In this document: in pieces, positions 35,046-43,486 of the stretch
Position numbering within the stretch: the first letter of the stretch is position 1
Layout: each line of letters starts with the position of its first letter
Origin: Bacillota bacterium
Lineage (GTDB): Bacteria; Bacillota; Clostridia; Ch29
Assembly (NCBI GenBank): GCA_013540605.1
Contig: JABVCK010000029.1
Location: 62,001 to 126,000, forward strand
DNA length: 64,000 nt
Direction of reading: 5' to 3'
The notes under the pieces: model-generated
Seen by the model: only the letters and a program-made list of their open reading frames with translations
What the model was told of the DNA's origin: nothing
The model's database searches: none
Position numbers and translations under genes: made by a program

Positions 35046-35162
35046 ATAATATAGAGTCAAGAATACGTTTGAAACGTAAAGCAGTTTGTATTCCAGGAAA
35101 AACACAACAATGTGCCGCATGCATAAGAATTGTACGGCTTACAGCATATGGGGAGTGATATT

Positions 35163-36497
35163 ATGAAGTATCTGAACATAATAGAATACATCGAGAAACT
35201 GGCTGCATCCGACCGGCTAAGACAGGGGGACAGGCTGCCCTCCATCAGAGCTGTGGCAGACCGTTTCGGATGCAACAAATCAACAGTGGTACGGGCATAC
35301 AGAGAGCTGGAGTTAAACCATAGGGTTTACACTATACCCAAGAGCGGGTTTTATCTTGTAGGAAATAACAACCCTGAAAGCAAGGACAAATTCGGTGCGA
35401 TCGATTTTTCCACGGCGATGCCGGACCCGAAACTGCTGCCCTACAGGGAATTCAATCACAGCATCAATAAAGCCATAGAGATGTATAAGCAGGAATTGTT
35501 TTCCTATAATGACGCCCAGGGCTTGAAATCCTTAAGAGAAGTAATGGTAAGGTTCTTCAGCGATTATCAGATATTCACCACTGCGGAAAAGATATTTATC
35601 ACTTCCGGCTCGCAGCAAGGGCTGAGCATATTATCGGGAATGTCATTTCCGAATGGCAGGAAAAATATCCTGGTTGAGCAGCCGACATATGGTGAGATGC
35701 TGAGATGGCTGGAGCTGAACAAATACCCGGTAGTCGGTATAGACAGGGATGAGAACGGGATAGATTTTAATGAATTGGAGAAGCTGTTCAAACATGGAGA
35801 CATTAAATTTTTCTACACCATACCGAGGCTTCATAATCCATTGGGTACCGGCTATTCGGAAAAGGAGAAGATGAAAATTGTGGAATTAGCAGAAAAGTAT
35901 GATGTTTATATAGTTGAAGACGATTATCTTGGGGATTTGGACACAAACAAAAAAGCGCTGCCCCTGCATTACTATGATATAGATGAGCGGGTAATACATG
36001 TGAGAAGCTTTTCAAAATCCTTTATGCCGGGTATAAGAATAGGAGCCGTTATACTCAAAGAGCAGCTGAAAACGGAATTTTTAAAGTTTAAAAGGTGCAA
36101 TGACCTGAACACCTCGGTATTGGCCCAGGGGTCTTTGGAAATATTCATAAACAGCGGAATGTATAATAGCCATGTTAAGAAGGCTCAGTTGGAATACAGA
36201 AAAAAGATGAACTGCCTGAGGGAAAATATCCGGAGGATTGACACAAAGGCCATGGTGCCATTTATTCCTGAAACAGGCTTCTTTGTCTGGATAAAGCTGC
36301 CTGAAACGATGAATATGGATAAATATGTGAACAGATTAAAGGAGAGAAAGATTTATGTCTCACCTTCGGAATCCTTCTATATTGAACAGAAAGCCAAACA
36401 AAAGGCAATCAGGATATGCATATCAAGACTAACAAAGGAGGATATCGGGTCGGGGATACAAATACTCTTTGAAGAGATGAACAGGCTGATTGATTAG
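35163..36497 (+). CDS. MocR-type transcriptional regulator (GntR HTH fused to aminotransferase fold)
   Basis: A 444-residue fusion. Residues about 8-70 are a GntR winged helix (LRQGDRLPSIRAVADRFGCN, STVVRAYRELELN). From about 90 on there is a fold-I aminotransferase with SSGSQQGLSILSGM-like and YTIPRLHNPLGTGYS motifs and the PLP lysine in VRSFSKSFMPGIRIGA. MocR proteins sense an amino compound through PLP and regulate adjacent genes; the divergent class III aminotransferase is the likely target. Start at the ATG after GGGGAG, 8 bases; an ATG 33 bases upstream lacks a site. Confidence 0.88.
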   Translation: MKYLNIIEYIEKLAASDRLRQGDRLPSIRAVADRFGCNKSTVVRAYRELELNHRVYTIPKSGFYLVGNNNPESKDKFGAIDFSTAMPDPKLLPYREFNHSINKAIEMYKQELFSYNDAQGLKSLREVMVRFFSDYQIFTTAEKIFITSGSQQGLSILSGMSFPNGRKNILVEQPTYGEMLRWLELNKYPVVGIDRDENGIDFNELEKLFKHGDIKFFYTIPRLHNPLGTGYSEKEKMKIVELAEKYDVYIVEDDYLGDLDTNKKALPLHYYDIDERVIHVRSFSKSFMPGIRIGAVILKEQLKTEFLKFKRCNDLNTSVLAQGSLEIFINSGMYNSHVKKAQLEYRKKMNCLRENIRRIDTKAMVPFIPETGFFVWIKLPETMNMDKYVNRLKERKIYVSPSESFYIEQKAKQKAIRICISRLTKEDIGSGIQILFEEMNRLID

Positions 36498-36636
36498 AAG
36501 CGCGCCTCTCATAATCTTACATAAAAATCCTATAATTTATCCATGCGACACTATCGTGGACAGGCGGATTTAAATCATAGCTTAAGTTCATACTAATATT
36601 TGAAAGAGTATGAGTATAAAGGGGAGCGGTTCGGAT

Positions 36637-37125
36637 ATGACTCTGACAGAACAAATCATTATCATATCATCAGTGGTGATTGCTTTATTGCTTTTGATTT
36701 TCGCGGTAGACTGGAGGTATTTCCGGGATTGGGTCGTCATTTTTTTATTTAAAAGTGTTCTTGATTTTGTGTGGGGTAGCTTGGTCGTCGAACAGAAATT
36801 AATAGAATACCCTATCCGTTTGTTGCCGGATCATTTTGATACGAGTATCCTATTTGAAATATGGGTATTTCCTGTCCTATGCATTTTATATAATCAACTT
36901 ACCAGGGAACGAGGCCTCTGGCCGAGCCTTTATTATGCCGTATTGTTTAGCGCAGGTATGACTGCTATAGAATACCCCATTGAGTTGTATACCAATCTCA
37001 TTCGATATATAGACTGGAGTTGGCTTACTACCTTTAGCACATTATCAGTTACTTTTTTAATGTCCAGGATTTTTATTGCCTTTTTCCGGTGGGGCTGCAA
37101 TTATTTTGGGAGGGATACAGTTTAG
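36637..37125 (+). CDS. CBO0543-family membrane protein
   Basis: A 162-residue integral membrane protein with about five hydrophobic segments, including TEQIIIISSVVIALLLLIFA and CGPSLYY-like aromatic stretches (YDRYFRDW/WPSLYYAVLFSAGMT). The size and the WRYFRDWVVIFLFKS start fit the CBO0543 family of unknown function found in Bacillota. The ATG after GGGGAG was preferred to one 27 bases earlier with a weak site. The stop overlaps the stop of the convergent Crp/Fnr gene by four bases. Confidence 0.65.
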   Translation: MTLTEQIIIISSVVIALLLLIFAVDWRYFRDWVVIFLFKSVLDFVWGSLVVEQKLIEYPIRLLPDHFDTSILFEIWVFPVLCILYNQLTRERGLWPSLYYAVLFSAGMTAIEYPIELYTNLIRYIDWSWLTTFSTLSVTFLMSRIFIAFFRWGCNYFGRDTV

Positions 37126-37799
37126 AACAGGGTATCCTCAAGGGCACTCAAATCCTTAATCGTTATTGTATCCTTTGTGAAGTCGATAAGGCCGTCTCTT
37201 TTCATGTTGACCAGTTCTCTGGAAAGGGACGGTCTTGTTGTTCCGAAGTGCTCGGCCATTTCCTTTCTCGTAAAGGGGACTATTATCGTACTGCTTTTCT
37301 GCTTCTTGTATTCCTGCATTATAAAGTCTGCTATCTGTTGCCTTATAGTCTGATAGGACAGGTTCTTTAGTTTTTCGTTCAGCATCAGTATACGGTTTGA
37401 CAGTACTCCCATGAAGTTAAACAGGAAGGTTTTATTGGTACTGCAAATTTTTATGATATCGTGCATCGATAGGAACAGCACCTTTGATTTGTTAACCGAT
37501 ATAACCGTGGCAGGGTAGCTGTTTTGCTTAGTGAAAACAAGGGATTCACCAAAGATATCTCCCTGTTTCATCCTTTTTATCGTAACGTTTCTTCCTGAAG
37601 GATAGCTTTTCTGCACCTCTATATTACCCTCAAGCACTATTCCGATGCTGGAGGCAGGATCGCCTTCTATAGCTATGACCTGGTCCCTGGAATACGCATT
37701 AATCCTGTACCGGGTGTTGACCAGCATATCGGATATTTCAATCTCTGTAAATTTATTGAACAACTGACATTCAGAAAGCGCCTTTTTTAAGTCAAACAT
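37122..37799 (-). CDS. Crp/Fnr-family transcriptional regulator
   Basis: A 225-residue two-domain regulator. Residues about 10-125 form a cyclic-nucleotide-like beta roll (GIVLEGNIEVQKSYPSGRNV, KQGDIFGESLVFTKQNSYPA), then a dimerisation helix and a winged helix (FTRKEMAEHFGTTRPSLSRE, recognition helix around 180-190). No Fnr-type Cys cluster is seen at the N-terminus, so the ligand may be haem or a small molecule, as in HcpR. It could act on the palindrome upstream of hcp 9 kb away, but that is inference. Divergent from the diguanylate cyclase; GGAGAG site. Confidence 0.88.
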   Translation of the reverse strand: MFDLKKALSECQLFNKFTEIEISDMLVNTRYRINAYSRDQVIAIEGDPASSIGIVLEGNIEVQKSYPSGRNVTIKRMKQGDIFGESLVFTKQNSYPATVISVNKSKVLFLSMHDIIKICSTNKTFLFNFMGVLSNRILMLNEKLKNLSYQTIRQQIADFIMQEYKKQKSSTIIVPFTRKEMAEHFGTTRPSLSRELVNMKRDGLIDFTKDTITIKDLSALEDTLF

Positions 37800-37840
37800 G
37801 TTTACATCTCTCCATTGAATAATTGGGATAACGCAAATTA

Positions 37841-37869
37841 ATTATAATGACTGAACGGGTTTTAGTCAA
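37841..37869 (-). promoter_or_regulatory. SigA-type promoter for the Crp/Fnr gene
   Basis: On the minus strand TTGACT (37864-37869) and TATAAT (37841-37846) are 17 bases apart, ending 41 bases before the ATG. Confidence 0.65.
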
Positions 37870-37873
37870 CTGG

Positions 37874-37918
37874 TTTTCATAGTTACGTGTTTTCATAGTT
37901 ACGCTTATCAGTTATAAT
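37874..37918 (+). promoter_or_regulatory. Direct repeat overlapping the diguanylate cyclase promoter
   Basis: TTTTCATAGTTACG occurs at 37874-37887 and 37890-37903, period 16. TATAAT is at 37913-37918 and the second repeat covers the -35 position. The arrangement suggests an operator where a regulator replaces or blocks -35 recognition. Confidence 0.45.
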
Positions 37919-37952
37919 AAACATAACACATGATCGGTAATGGGGTAATTCT

Positions 37953-39065
37953 ATGCATGGTATAAATGAGGTCAAACCTGCTGTTGAGTTGACGGCCCTG
38001 GGAGAGTTTGCAGACAGGGAACTGGAAAAAGAATACCGGGCTCACGACATTGCCGGTTTAACTGAAGCGATCAAGCTGATTTCTCTTGGACTGGGCGTAT
38101 TATATTTTCTTTTTATTATACCGGACTTCTTTTTAATAAGGGATGCCGTCACGTTTAGAATAATACTGGCCAACAGGTCGGTATTCCTGTTGCTGGTTGT
38201 GTATTTCGCGACACGTGTAGGCTCTATTGGCCCTGACAGGTATTTTTATTGGGTGACGGCATACGAGGTCCTATGTGGAGTATTTTTCTTGCAAGTATAC
38301 TATCTTTATGAAACTCCTGACTTTTTAATACAGTCCTTTGGTGTAATAACCATTATTCTGGCAATATACCTGGTACCCAACAGGTGGGTATTAAAGCTTG
38401 GGGCTTCGACTGCTGTTGCCCTTGGGTTCTTTACAGTGTCTGCCCTGGTTACCCGAATGGTTAAGGTTAATCAGTTTTCAGCAGCCGTGGTATATATAAC
38501 GCTTACCATAGTCTTTACCGGCGTATCATCATACCAGATTAACAGGTATAAGAGAAAACACTATGCCTACGAGAAGGAATTGCTCTACTTGTCAACAATC
38601 GATCAGCTTACAGGGATACACAACAGGTTGAGGCTTGAAGAGGAACTGAAGAAAAACGTTGATTATGCTAAACGGTACAAAGCAGACTTGTCAATAATCA
38701 TCTTTGATGTGGACGATTTCAAACAGATTAACGACAGCTACGGGCACCAGGTTGGTGATAGCGTTCTCGCGGCCATAGCTTCCATAGTAAAGAATTCAGT
38801 TAGGGCTACCGACTTTTTTGCACGGTGGGGAGGAGAAGAGTTTATCATACTTTTGCCAAACACCGGCAAGCAGGATGCGGTTGAACTGGCCCATAGACTG
38901 AAAAAGAGTATATCGGAGTATGGCTTCGGGTGGGGGGGTAATGTTACCTGCAGCTTTGGGGTAGATACCGTAAGGGAAGATGATGATGTTCACTCGATTG
39001 TGCGCCGGGTGGACCGGTTGATGTATAATGCAAAGTCAAAGGGTAAAAACGAGGTCATGGCTTAG
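37953..39065 (+). CDS. Membrane diguanylate cyclase
   Basis: A 370-residue protein with six predicted membrane segments (residues about 45-200) and a C-terminal GGDEF domain (about 210-370). The active site reads GGEEFIILLPN and the nucleotide-binding IIFDVDDFKQINDSYGHQVG is intact, so c-di-GMP synthesis is expected. The N-terminal membrane module resembles 5TM/7TM-type sensor parts without a recognised ligand domain. Single gene, ATG with a weak site (GGGGTA). Divergent from the Crp/Fnr gene, whose product may control it through a direct repeat at the promoter. Confidence 0.88.
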   Translation: MHGINEVKPAVELTALGEFADRELEKEYRAHDIAGLTEAIKLISLGLGVLYFLFIIPDFFLIRDAVTFRIILANRSVFLLLVVYFATRVGSIGPDRYFYWVTAYEVLCGVFFLQVYYLYETPDFLIQSFGVITIILAIYLVPNRWVLKLGASTAVALGFFTVSALVTRMVKVNQFSAAVVYITLTIVFTGVSSYQINRYKRKHYAYEKELLYLSTIDQLTGIHNRLRLEEELKKNVDYAKRYKADLSIIIFDVDDFKQINDSYGHQVGDSVLAAIASIVKNSVRATDFFARWGGEEFIILLPNTGKQDAVELAHRLKKSISEYGFGWGGNVTCSFGVDTVREDDDVHSIVRRVDRLMYNAKSKGKNEVMA

Positions 39066-39103
39066 ATTAGTTCTATACTTAAGGAAGAACGGAGGAATTA
39101 TTG

Positions 39104-39781
39104 ATGAATACTATTCTAATACTTGCATTTGCCCCGGGGGTTTTCTGGCTGTGGTACTTCTACAAGAGGGACAGCCTGCAGCCTGAGCCAAAGGGATTGA
39201 TTATAAAAATGTTCATATACGGAATGGTTGTTGTCTTCCCTGCTGCGCTGGTTGAGACCGTATTTTCCGGGCAGGGCGTACTGGTGGTTATACTGTTTGC
39301 CCCGGTTGTTGAAGAACTGTCCAAATACCTTGTAGTGAAAAAGATAGTATTTCATCATGCTGAGTTCGACGAGCCGATGGACGGCATTGTCTATTCGGCT
39401 GCGGTTGCTCTCGGCTTTGCATCGATGGAGAATGTGGGATACCTTGTCAATGCGAGATCCGGGGGCATTCTTGCGGGCGTATTTGTAGGTAGGGCTTTCC
39501 TTTCTGTTCCCGGGCATGTCCTATTTTCGAGCATGTGGGGGTACGCCCTCGGGCTTGCAAAATTCAGCAGATACGAGTATAGGAACAACTTGATTAGGAC
39601 AGGGCTGGTACTGGCGATACTGCTTCATGGTGTATTCAATTTCCTTGCTCTGTACTCGTCGACGTTTGCTGTTGGGATGGTGTTTTTTGTACTGATGATG
39701 TGGAGCATGGTGAATAGGAGGATCAGGACAGCTATGAAAATATCCGAGAGGATGGCAGAACTATCCGAGGATGAGGACTAA
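39104..39781 (+). CDS. prsW: PrsW-family intramembrane metalloprotease
   Basis: A 225-residue polytopic membrane protein. Family motifs are present: the double-glutamate VVEELSKYLVVKK, the DEPMDGIVYSAAVALGFASM segment, HVLFSSMWGYALG and the final LAILLHGVFNF. PrsW cleaves anti-sigma factors (RsiW in Bacillus) and also germination proteins; which substrate applies here is unknown because no anti-sigma gene adjoins. The ATG follows GGAGG at 8 bases; a TTG just before it is also in frame. Followed by a terminator. Confidence 0.9.
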   Translation: MNTILILAFAPGVFWLWYFYKRDSLQPEPKGLIIKMFIYGMVVVFPAALVETVFSGQGVLVVILFAPVVEELSKYLVVKKIVFHHAEFDEPMDGIVYSAAVALGFASMENVGYLVNARSGGILAGVFVGRAFLSVPGHVLFSSMWGYALGLAKFSRYEYRNNLIRTGLVLAILLHGVFNFLALYSSTFAVGMVFFVLMMWSMVNRRIRTAMKISERMAELSEDED

Positions 39782-39800
39782 GGTGTGTCCCCTGATATTA

Positions 39801-39823
39801 AAAACCCGCCTGAGGCGGGTTTT
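39801..39823. terminator. Bidirectional terminator after prsW
   Basis: AAAACCCGCC, loop TGA, GGCGGGTTTT: a perfect 10-bp stem with A and T runs on the two sides, between convergent prsW and the zinc-ribbon gene. Confidence 0.85.
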
Positions 39824-39833
39824 ATATTTCCAC

Positions 39834-40112
39834 TTATCTTTTGCTGTAACAATCTTTACAGTAAACCGGTCTGTCACCGCTTGGCTTGAAGGGTACCTGT
39901 GTAGCAGCCCCACAAGCGCTGCAGGTAACATTATACATTTGCCTATCCTGCCTGCCTCCACGCCTGCTGGTAGCTTTTTTTGCAGCCCGGCATTCTGGGC
40001 ACCTTGCGGGTTCGTTTTGAAAACCCTTTTCTGCATAGAATTTCTGTTCAGCCGCACTGAAAACAAAATCCCTATTGCAGTCCTTGCAGTTTAACGTCTT
40101 ATCGTTGTACAT
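39834..40112 (-). CDS. Zinc-ribbon protein with four CxxC motifs
   Basis: A 92-residue protein. Cys9/Cys12, Cys38/Cys41, Cys64/Cys67 and Cys85/Cys88 form two CxxC pairs each, enough for two structural zinc sites. The second half (YNVTCSACGAATQVPFKPSG, PVYCKDCYSKR) is the probable zinc-ribbon signature of the 'CxxC-x17-CxxC' family. Such proteins are common in Clostridia and their function is not established. Monocistronic, convergent with prsW. Confidence 0.8.
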   Translation of the reverse strand: MYNDKTLNCKDCNRDFVFSAAEQKFYAEKGFQNEPARCPECRAAKKATSRRGGRQDRQMYNVTCSACGAATQVPFKPSGDRPVYCKDCYSKR

Positions 40113-40386
40113 GAGAAAACCTCCTCGCTTCTATTGCCCACGAAATTAGAAGGTGCCCGATTACTTTCATGGGCTAATAACAAGAGAGAAATTCAATAAT
40201 CTGGACTTCTTAATTATGGGCTTTAGTATAGTATAACCCAATAATTAGAAAATGTACATACCCAAATGAACAAGACGCTTGCTGAGGAGGTGTTCAATAG
40301 TTCAGATGATTGTTTAAAAATCCTTCCTGATGGCAAAAATAACTTCTGTATACTAAACAACGATTTCAGAGAAAGAGGTTTTTGCT

Positions 40387-41352
40387 ATGAAGCCGCGGGT
40401 GGGTATTCCGAGGGCGCTCCTATATTATAACTATTATCCTATGTGGAAAGAGTTTTTTGAGAGACTGGGTGCAGAAATCGTGTTATCAGAGTTAACCAAT
40501 AAGAAGATTTTGGACGATGGGGTTAACTGCAGCGTTGATGACGCCTGCCTGCCGATAAAGCTGTTTCATGGACATGTCATTGACCTGAAAGACAGGGTTG
40601 ATTTTCTTTTTATTCCGCGACTGATAAGCGTACAGCGCAGTGAATATATTTGCCCAAAGTTCTGCGGGCTGCCCGATATGGTGGTAAGCCTTGTAAATGA
40701 CCTTCCGACAGTAATCGATGTAACAGTTAATATGAGAAACAACAACTCTTCCCTGAGAAAAGCAGTTCTTGATGCGGGGCGGTATATAACCGGGGACGTT
40801 GTCAGAATATACAGCGCTTACAAATCGTCACTGCAAAAGCTGCATGAATTTCAGAGGAAGATGGAAGAAGGGTTAACCCCCCTGGAGGCCATGCATGGGG
40901 GAAAACCCAGCAGTTTTAAAGAAGGCATTAAAATAGGCCTGATAGGGCATCCCTATAACATCTATGACAACTATGCAAGCATGGATATTATTAGAAAAAT
41001 AAGGGGAAGAGGGATTGGCATAATTACCCAGGATATGATACGGGAGAGCGAGATAGATAGAATAGCCAAGACATTCCCCAAGGCCATGTTCTGGAGCTTC
41101 GGGAAAAAGATCATGGCTGCTTCGGAGTACCTGATAGATGAGAAAAAAGTCGAAGGCATTATTTACATGGTTGCCTTCGGGTGCGGGCTTGATGCCCTGG
41201 TAGGCGACCTGGTGGAAAGAAGGGTAAGGAAAAAAGGTGTGCCCTTTTGCCTGATCACAATAGACGAGCATACAGGGGAAGCCGGAATTGATACCAGGGT
41301 AGAGGCCTTCCTGGATATGCTGGAATGGAGGAATGCATCAAAATGCTGGTAA
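40387..41352 (+). CDS. DUF2229-type protein (2-hydroxyacyl-CoA dehydratase activase-related), first of two
   Basis: A 321-residue soluble protein. VGIPRALLYYNYYPMWKEFF, the Cys-containing NCSVDDACLPIKLFHGHV, SEYICPKFCGLP and FGCGLDALVGDLVE match DUF2229/acyl-CoA dehydratase activase-related proteins, whose cysteines may hold an iron-sulfur cluster. The next two genes encode a second such protein and an ATP-dependent activase. Substrate unknown: no dehydratase alpha/beta pair, CoA-transferase or acyl-CoA dehydrogenase lies in the window. ATG after GAAAGAGG, 6 bases. Confidence 0.8.
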   Translation: MKPRVGIPRALLYYNYYPMWKEFFERLGAEIVLSELTNKKILDDGVNCSVDDACLPIKLFHGHVIDLKDRVDFLFIPRLISVQRSEYICPKFCGLPDMVVSLVNDLPTVIDVTVNMRNNNSSLRKAVLDAGRYITGDVVRIYSAYKSSLQKLHEFQRKMEEGLTPLEAMHGGKPSSFKEGIKIGLIGHPYNIYDNYASMDIIRKIRGRGIGIITQDMIRESEIDRIAKTFPKAMFWSFGKKIMAASEYLIDEKKVEGIIYMVAFGCGLDALVGDLVERRVRKKGVPFCLITIDEHTGEAGIDTRVEAFLDMLEWRNASKCW

Positions 41353-42455
41353 CCTTTCCCCATATGGGCAGCGCTTATGTGACGTTAAAGGCACTTCTGG
41401 AGGACCTGGGAGTAGATGTACTGGTGCCTCCCCCGTGCACAAAACGTACCCTTGAGCTGGGCACCAAATATGCGCCGGAGCTTGCATGCCTGCCCCTTAA
41501 GATAAATATCGGCAACTATATTGAAAGCCTGGAAAAGGGCGCAGATACAATAGTGATGGCAGGGGGCTGCGGTCCTTGCCGCTTCGGTTATTACGCCGAG
41601 GTGCAGAGGGAAATACTAAAGGATTTAGGATATAGATTTGAGATGGTAGTGCTGGAAAGGCCCCAGGGAAACGTCAGGGATTTCATTGACAGGATTTCTT
41701 TGTTAACGGGAGGTAAAAGTATCTTTCGGGTGATTTCTGCCATCAAAAGAGCAACCGGGGTATCAATAGAAATGGACAACCTGGAGAGGTTGGGCTGGGA
41801 GGTTAGGCCGAGGGAAATAAAAAAGGGCAGTGCAAGCTCATTGATGAAATCATTCCATTCTGAAGTGCATGGGGTGAAGGGAACCAGGGAGATTAATTCT
41901 CTGATCCGGGATTATAGGAGAAGAATGGAACAGGTAGAAACGGCGGATGAGGATATCCTGAAGATAGGGATTGTGGGAGAGATTTATACTGTTATTGAGC
42001 CCTTTGTAAGTATTGGGATTGCCGAGAAACTAGGTGATCTTGGCGTTGAGGTGGATAAATCGATAACCCTCAGTTATTGGATAGTCAACCATCTAATTAA
42101 AGAAGCACTGCATATGCACGACAAAAGGGAAATAGAGGAGGCGGCAAAGCCCTATCTTAAGAATTTTGTGGGAGGACATGGACAGGAGAGTATTGCAAAT
42201 ACAGTTATATATAAGAAAAAATGCTATGACGGTGTCATTCAGCTGCTGCCCTTTACCTGCATGCCGGAGATTGTAGCCCAGAGCATTTTGCCCAGGGTCA
42301 GCCATGACCACGACATTCCGGCTATGACCCTTGTCCTGGATGAGATGACGGGTGAGGCCGGCTATCTCACCAGGCTTGAAGCCTTTGTGGATTTAATTAA
42401 AAGGAAGAAGGAGATGGCGCGAGACCATGAAAAAAAGTTACTATCTAGGGGTTGA
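41343..42455 (+). CDS. DUF2229-type protein (2-hydroxyacyl-CoA dehydratase activase-related), second of two
   Basis: A 370-residue paralogue-like partner of the upstream gene. It begins MLVTFPHMGSAYVTLKALLE and has conserved cysteines in PPPCTKRTLELG, YAPELACLPLKI, AGGCGPCRFGYYA and a C-terminal QLLPFTCMPEIVAQSI. The chosen ATG overlaps the upstream stop by ten bases and the next ATG overlaps this gene's end, so the three genes are translated in series. The cysteines are compatible with a [4Fe-4S] site; nothing proves it. Confidence 0.78.
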   Translation: MLVTFPHMGSAYVTLKALLEDLGVDVLVPPPCTKRTLELGTKYAPELACLPLKINIGNYIESLEKGADTIVMAGGCGPCRFGYYAEVQREILKDLGYRFEMVVLERPQGNVRDFIDRISLLTGGKSIFRVISAIKRATGVSIEMDNLERLGWEVRPREIKKGSASSLMKSFHSEVHGVKGTREINSLIRDYRRRMEQVETADEDILKIGIVGEIYTVIEPFVSIGIAEKLGDLGVEVDKSITLSYWIVNHLIKEALHMHDKREIEEAAKPYLKNFVGGHGQESIANTVIYKKKCYDGVIQLLPFTCMPEIVAQSILPRVSHDHDIPAMTLVLDEMTGEAGYLTRLEAFVDLIKRKKEMARDHEKKLLSRG

Positions 42456-43398
42456 TGTAGGCTCGGTAAGCACAAATATAGTATTGGTAGACGATAACAG
42501 GGAACTGGTGTACAGGGACTACCTCAGGACCATGGGTCAGCCCATCCGTGTTATACAGGAGGGTATCAGGGCTTTAAGAAGCAGGATGGGAGATATAGAC
42601 ATCAAGGGTGCGGGAGCCACGGGGAGCGGTAGAAACCTTGCCGGAATTATCATCGGCGCGGATATAGTGAAGAATGAGATTACAGCCCATGCGGTTGCGG
42701 CGCTTCATATTAATCCCGAGGTAAAAACCATACTGGAGATTGGCGGACAGGATTCGAAGATTATAATTCTCAGGGATGGGATTGTTTCGGATTTTGCAAT
42801 GAATACCGTTTGTGCTGCTGGGACCGGTTCTTTCCTGGATAGGCAGGCTTCAAGACTTGGTATACCCATAGAGGAATTCGGGGCCCTTGCACTGAAGTCA
42901 ACGGCTGAGGTCAGAATTGCAGGAAGGTGTGCAGTATTTGCGGAATCGGACATGATACATAAGCAGCAGCTGGGACATAAGACAGAGGATATAATTCTCG
43001 GTTTGTGCAGTGCGCTGGTGAGAAACTACCTAAATAACCTGGGTAAGGGCAAGGAGATACTGGAACCAGTGATTTTCCAGGGAGGCGTAGCGGCAAACTG
43101 TGGAATAGTGAAAGCGTTTGAAAAAGAACTTGGGCTGGAGGTAAATGTGCCGCCTCATCATGATGTTATGGGAGCTATAGGCGCTGCCCTGCTTTCCGCC
43201 GATGCAGCCGAAAGAAAGGGATATACAAGCTTTACCGGTTTAGACATTGTAGAATGTGAGTTTTCGGTTAGACCGTTGGATTGTAAAGGGTGTGCCAATC
43301 TGTGCGAAGTAATCGAAATAATGAAGAATGGTGAAGCAGTAGCCTGCTGGGGAGACAGATGCGGCAGGTGGAGCAACCGGATGACGAAACTTGCCTGA
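42427..43398 (+). CDS. Acyl-CoA dehydratase activase (BadF/BadG/HgdC family ATPase)
   Basis: A 323-residue ATPase of the ASKHA fold. DVGSVSTNIVLVDDNRE forms the phosphate-1 loop, GGQDSKIIIL phosphate-2, and CAAGTGSFLDRQASRLG and GGVAANCGIVKAFEKELGL the rest; the GRCAVFAESD stretch carries the Cys of the [4Fe-4S] bridge. In HgdC such proteins inject an electron into a dehydratase at the cost of ATP. Here the partner is probably one or both DUF2229 proteins. Cys-rich C-terminal tail (DCKGCANLCEV). Confidence 0.88.
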   Translation: MKKSYYLGVDVGSVSTNIVLVDDNRELVYRDYLRTMGQPIRVIQEGIRALRSRMGDIDIKGAGATGSGRNLAGIIIGADIVKNEITAHAVAALHINPEVKTILEIGGQDSKIIILRDGIVSDFAMNTVCAAGTGSFLDRQASRLGIPIEEFGALALKSTAEVRIAGRCAVFAESDMIHKQQLGHKTEDIILGLCSALVRNYLNNLGKGKEILEPVIFQGGVAANCGIVKAFEKELGLEVNVPPHHDVMGAIGAALLSADAAERKGYTSFTGLDIVECEFSVRPLDCKGCANLCEVIEIMKNGEAVACWGDRCGRWSNRMTKLA

Positions 43399-43429
43399 AC
43401 CTTTCCTATTGGAAGGGTTTTTCTTTTTT
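43398..43429 (+). terminator. Terminator after the activase module
   Basis: AACCTTTCC pairs with GGAAGGGTT (one G-U), followed by a T-rich run. It begins at the activase stop. Confidence 0.7.
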
Positions 43430-43486
43430 CCCTAGAAATTATATAATATATATTGCCGAATAAAGGAGCAAAAGGGGGTAGAACGA

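Noticed and set aside
40387-43398. 2-hydroxyglutaryl-CoA dehydratase operon for glutamate fermentation
   Set aside because: Only activase-type proteins are present; the dehydratase subunits, CoA-transferase and decarboxylase genes are not in the window.
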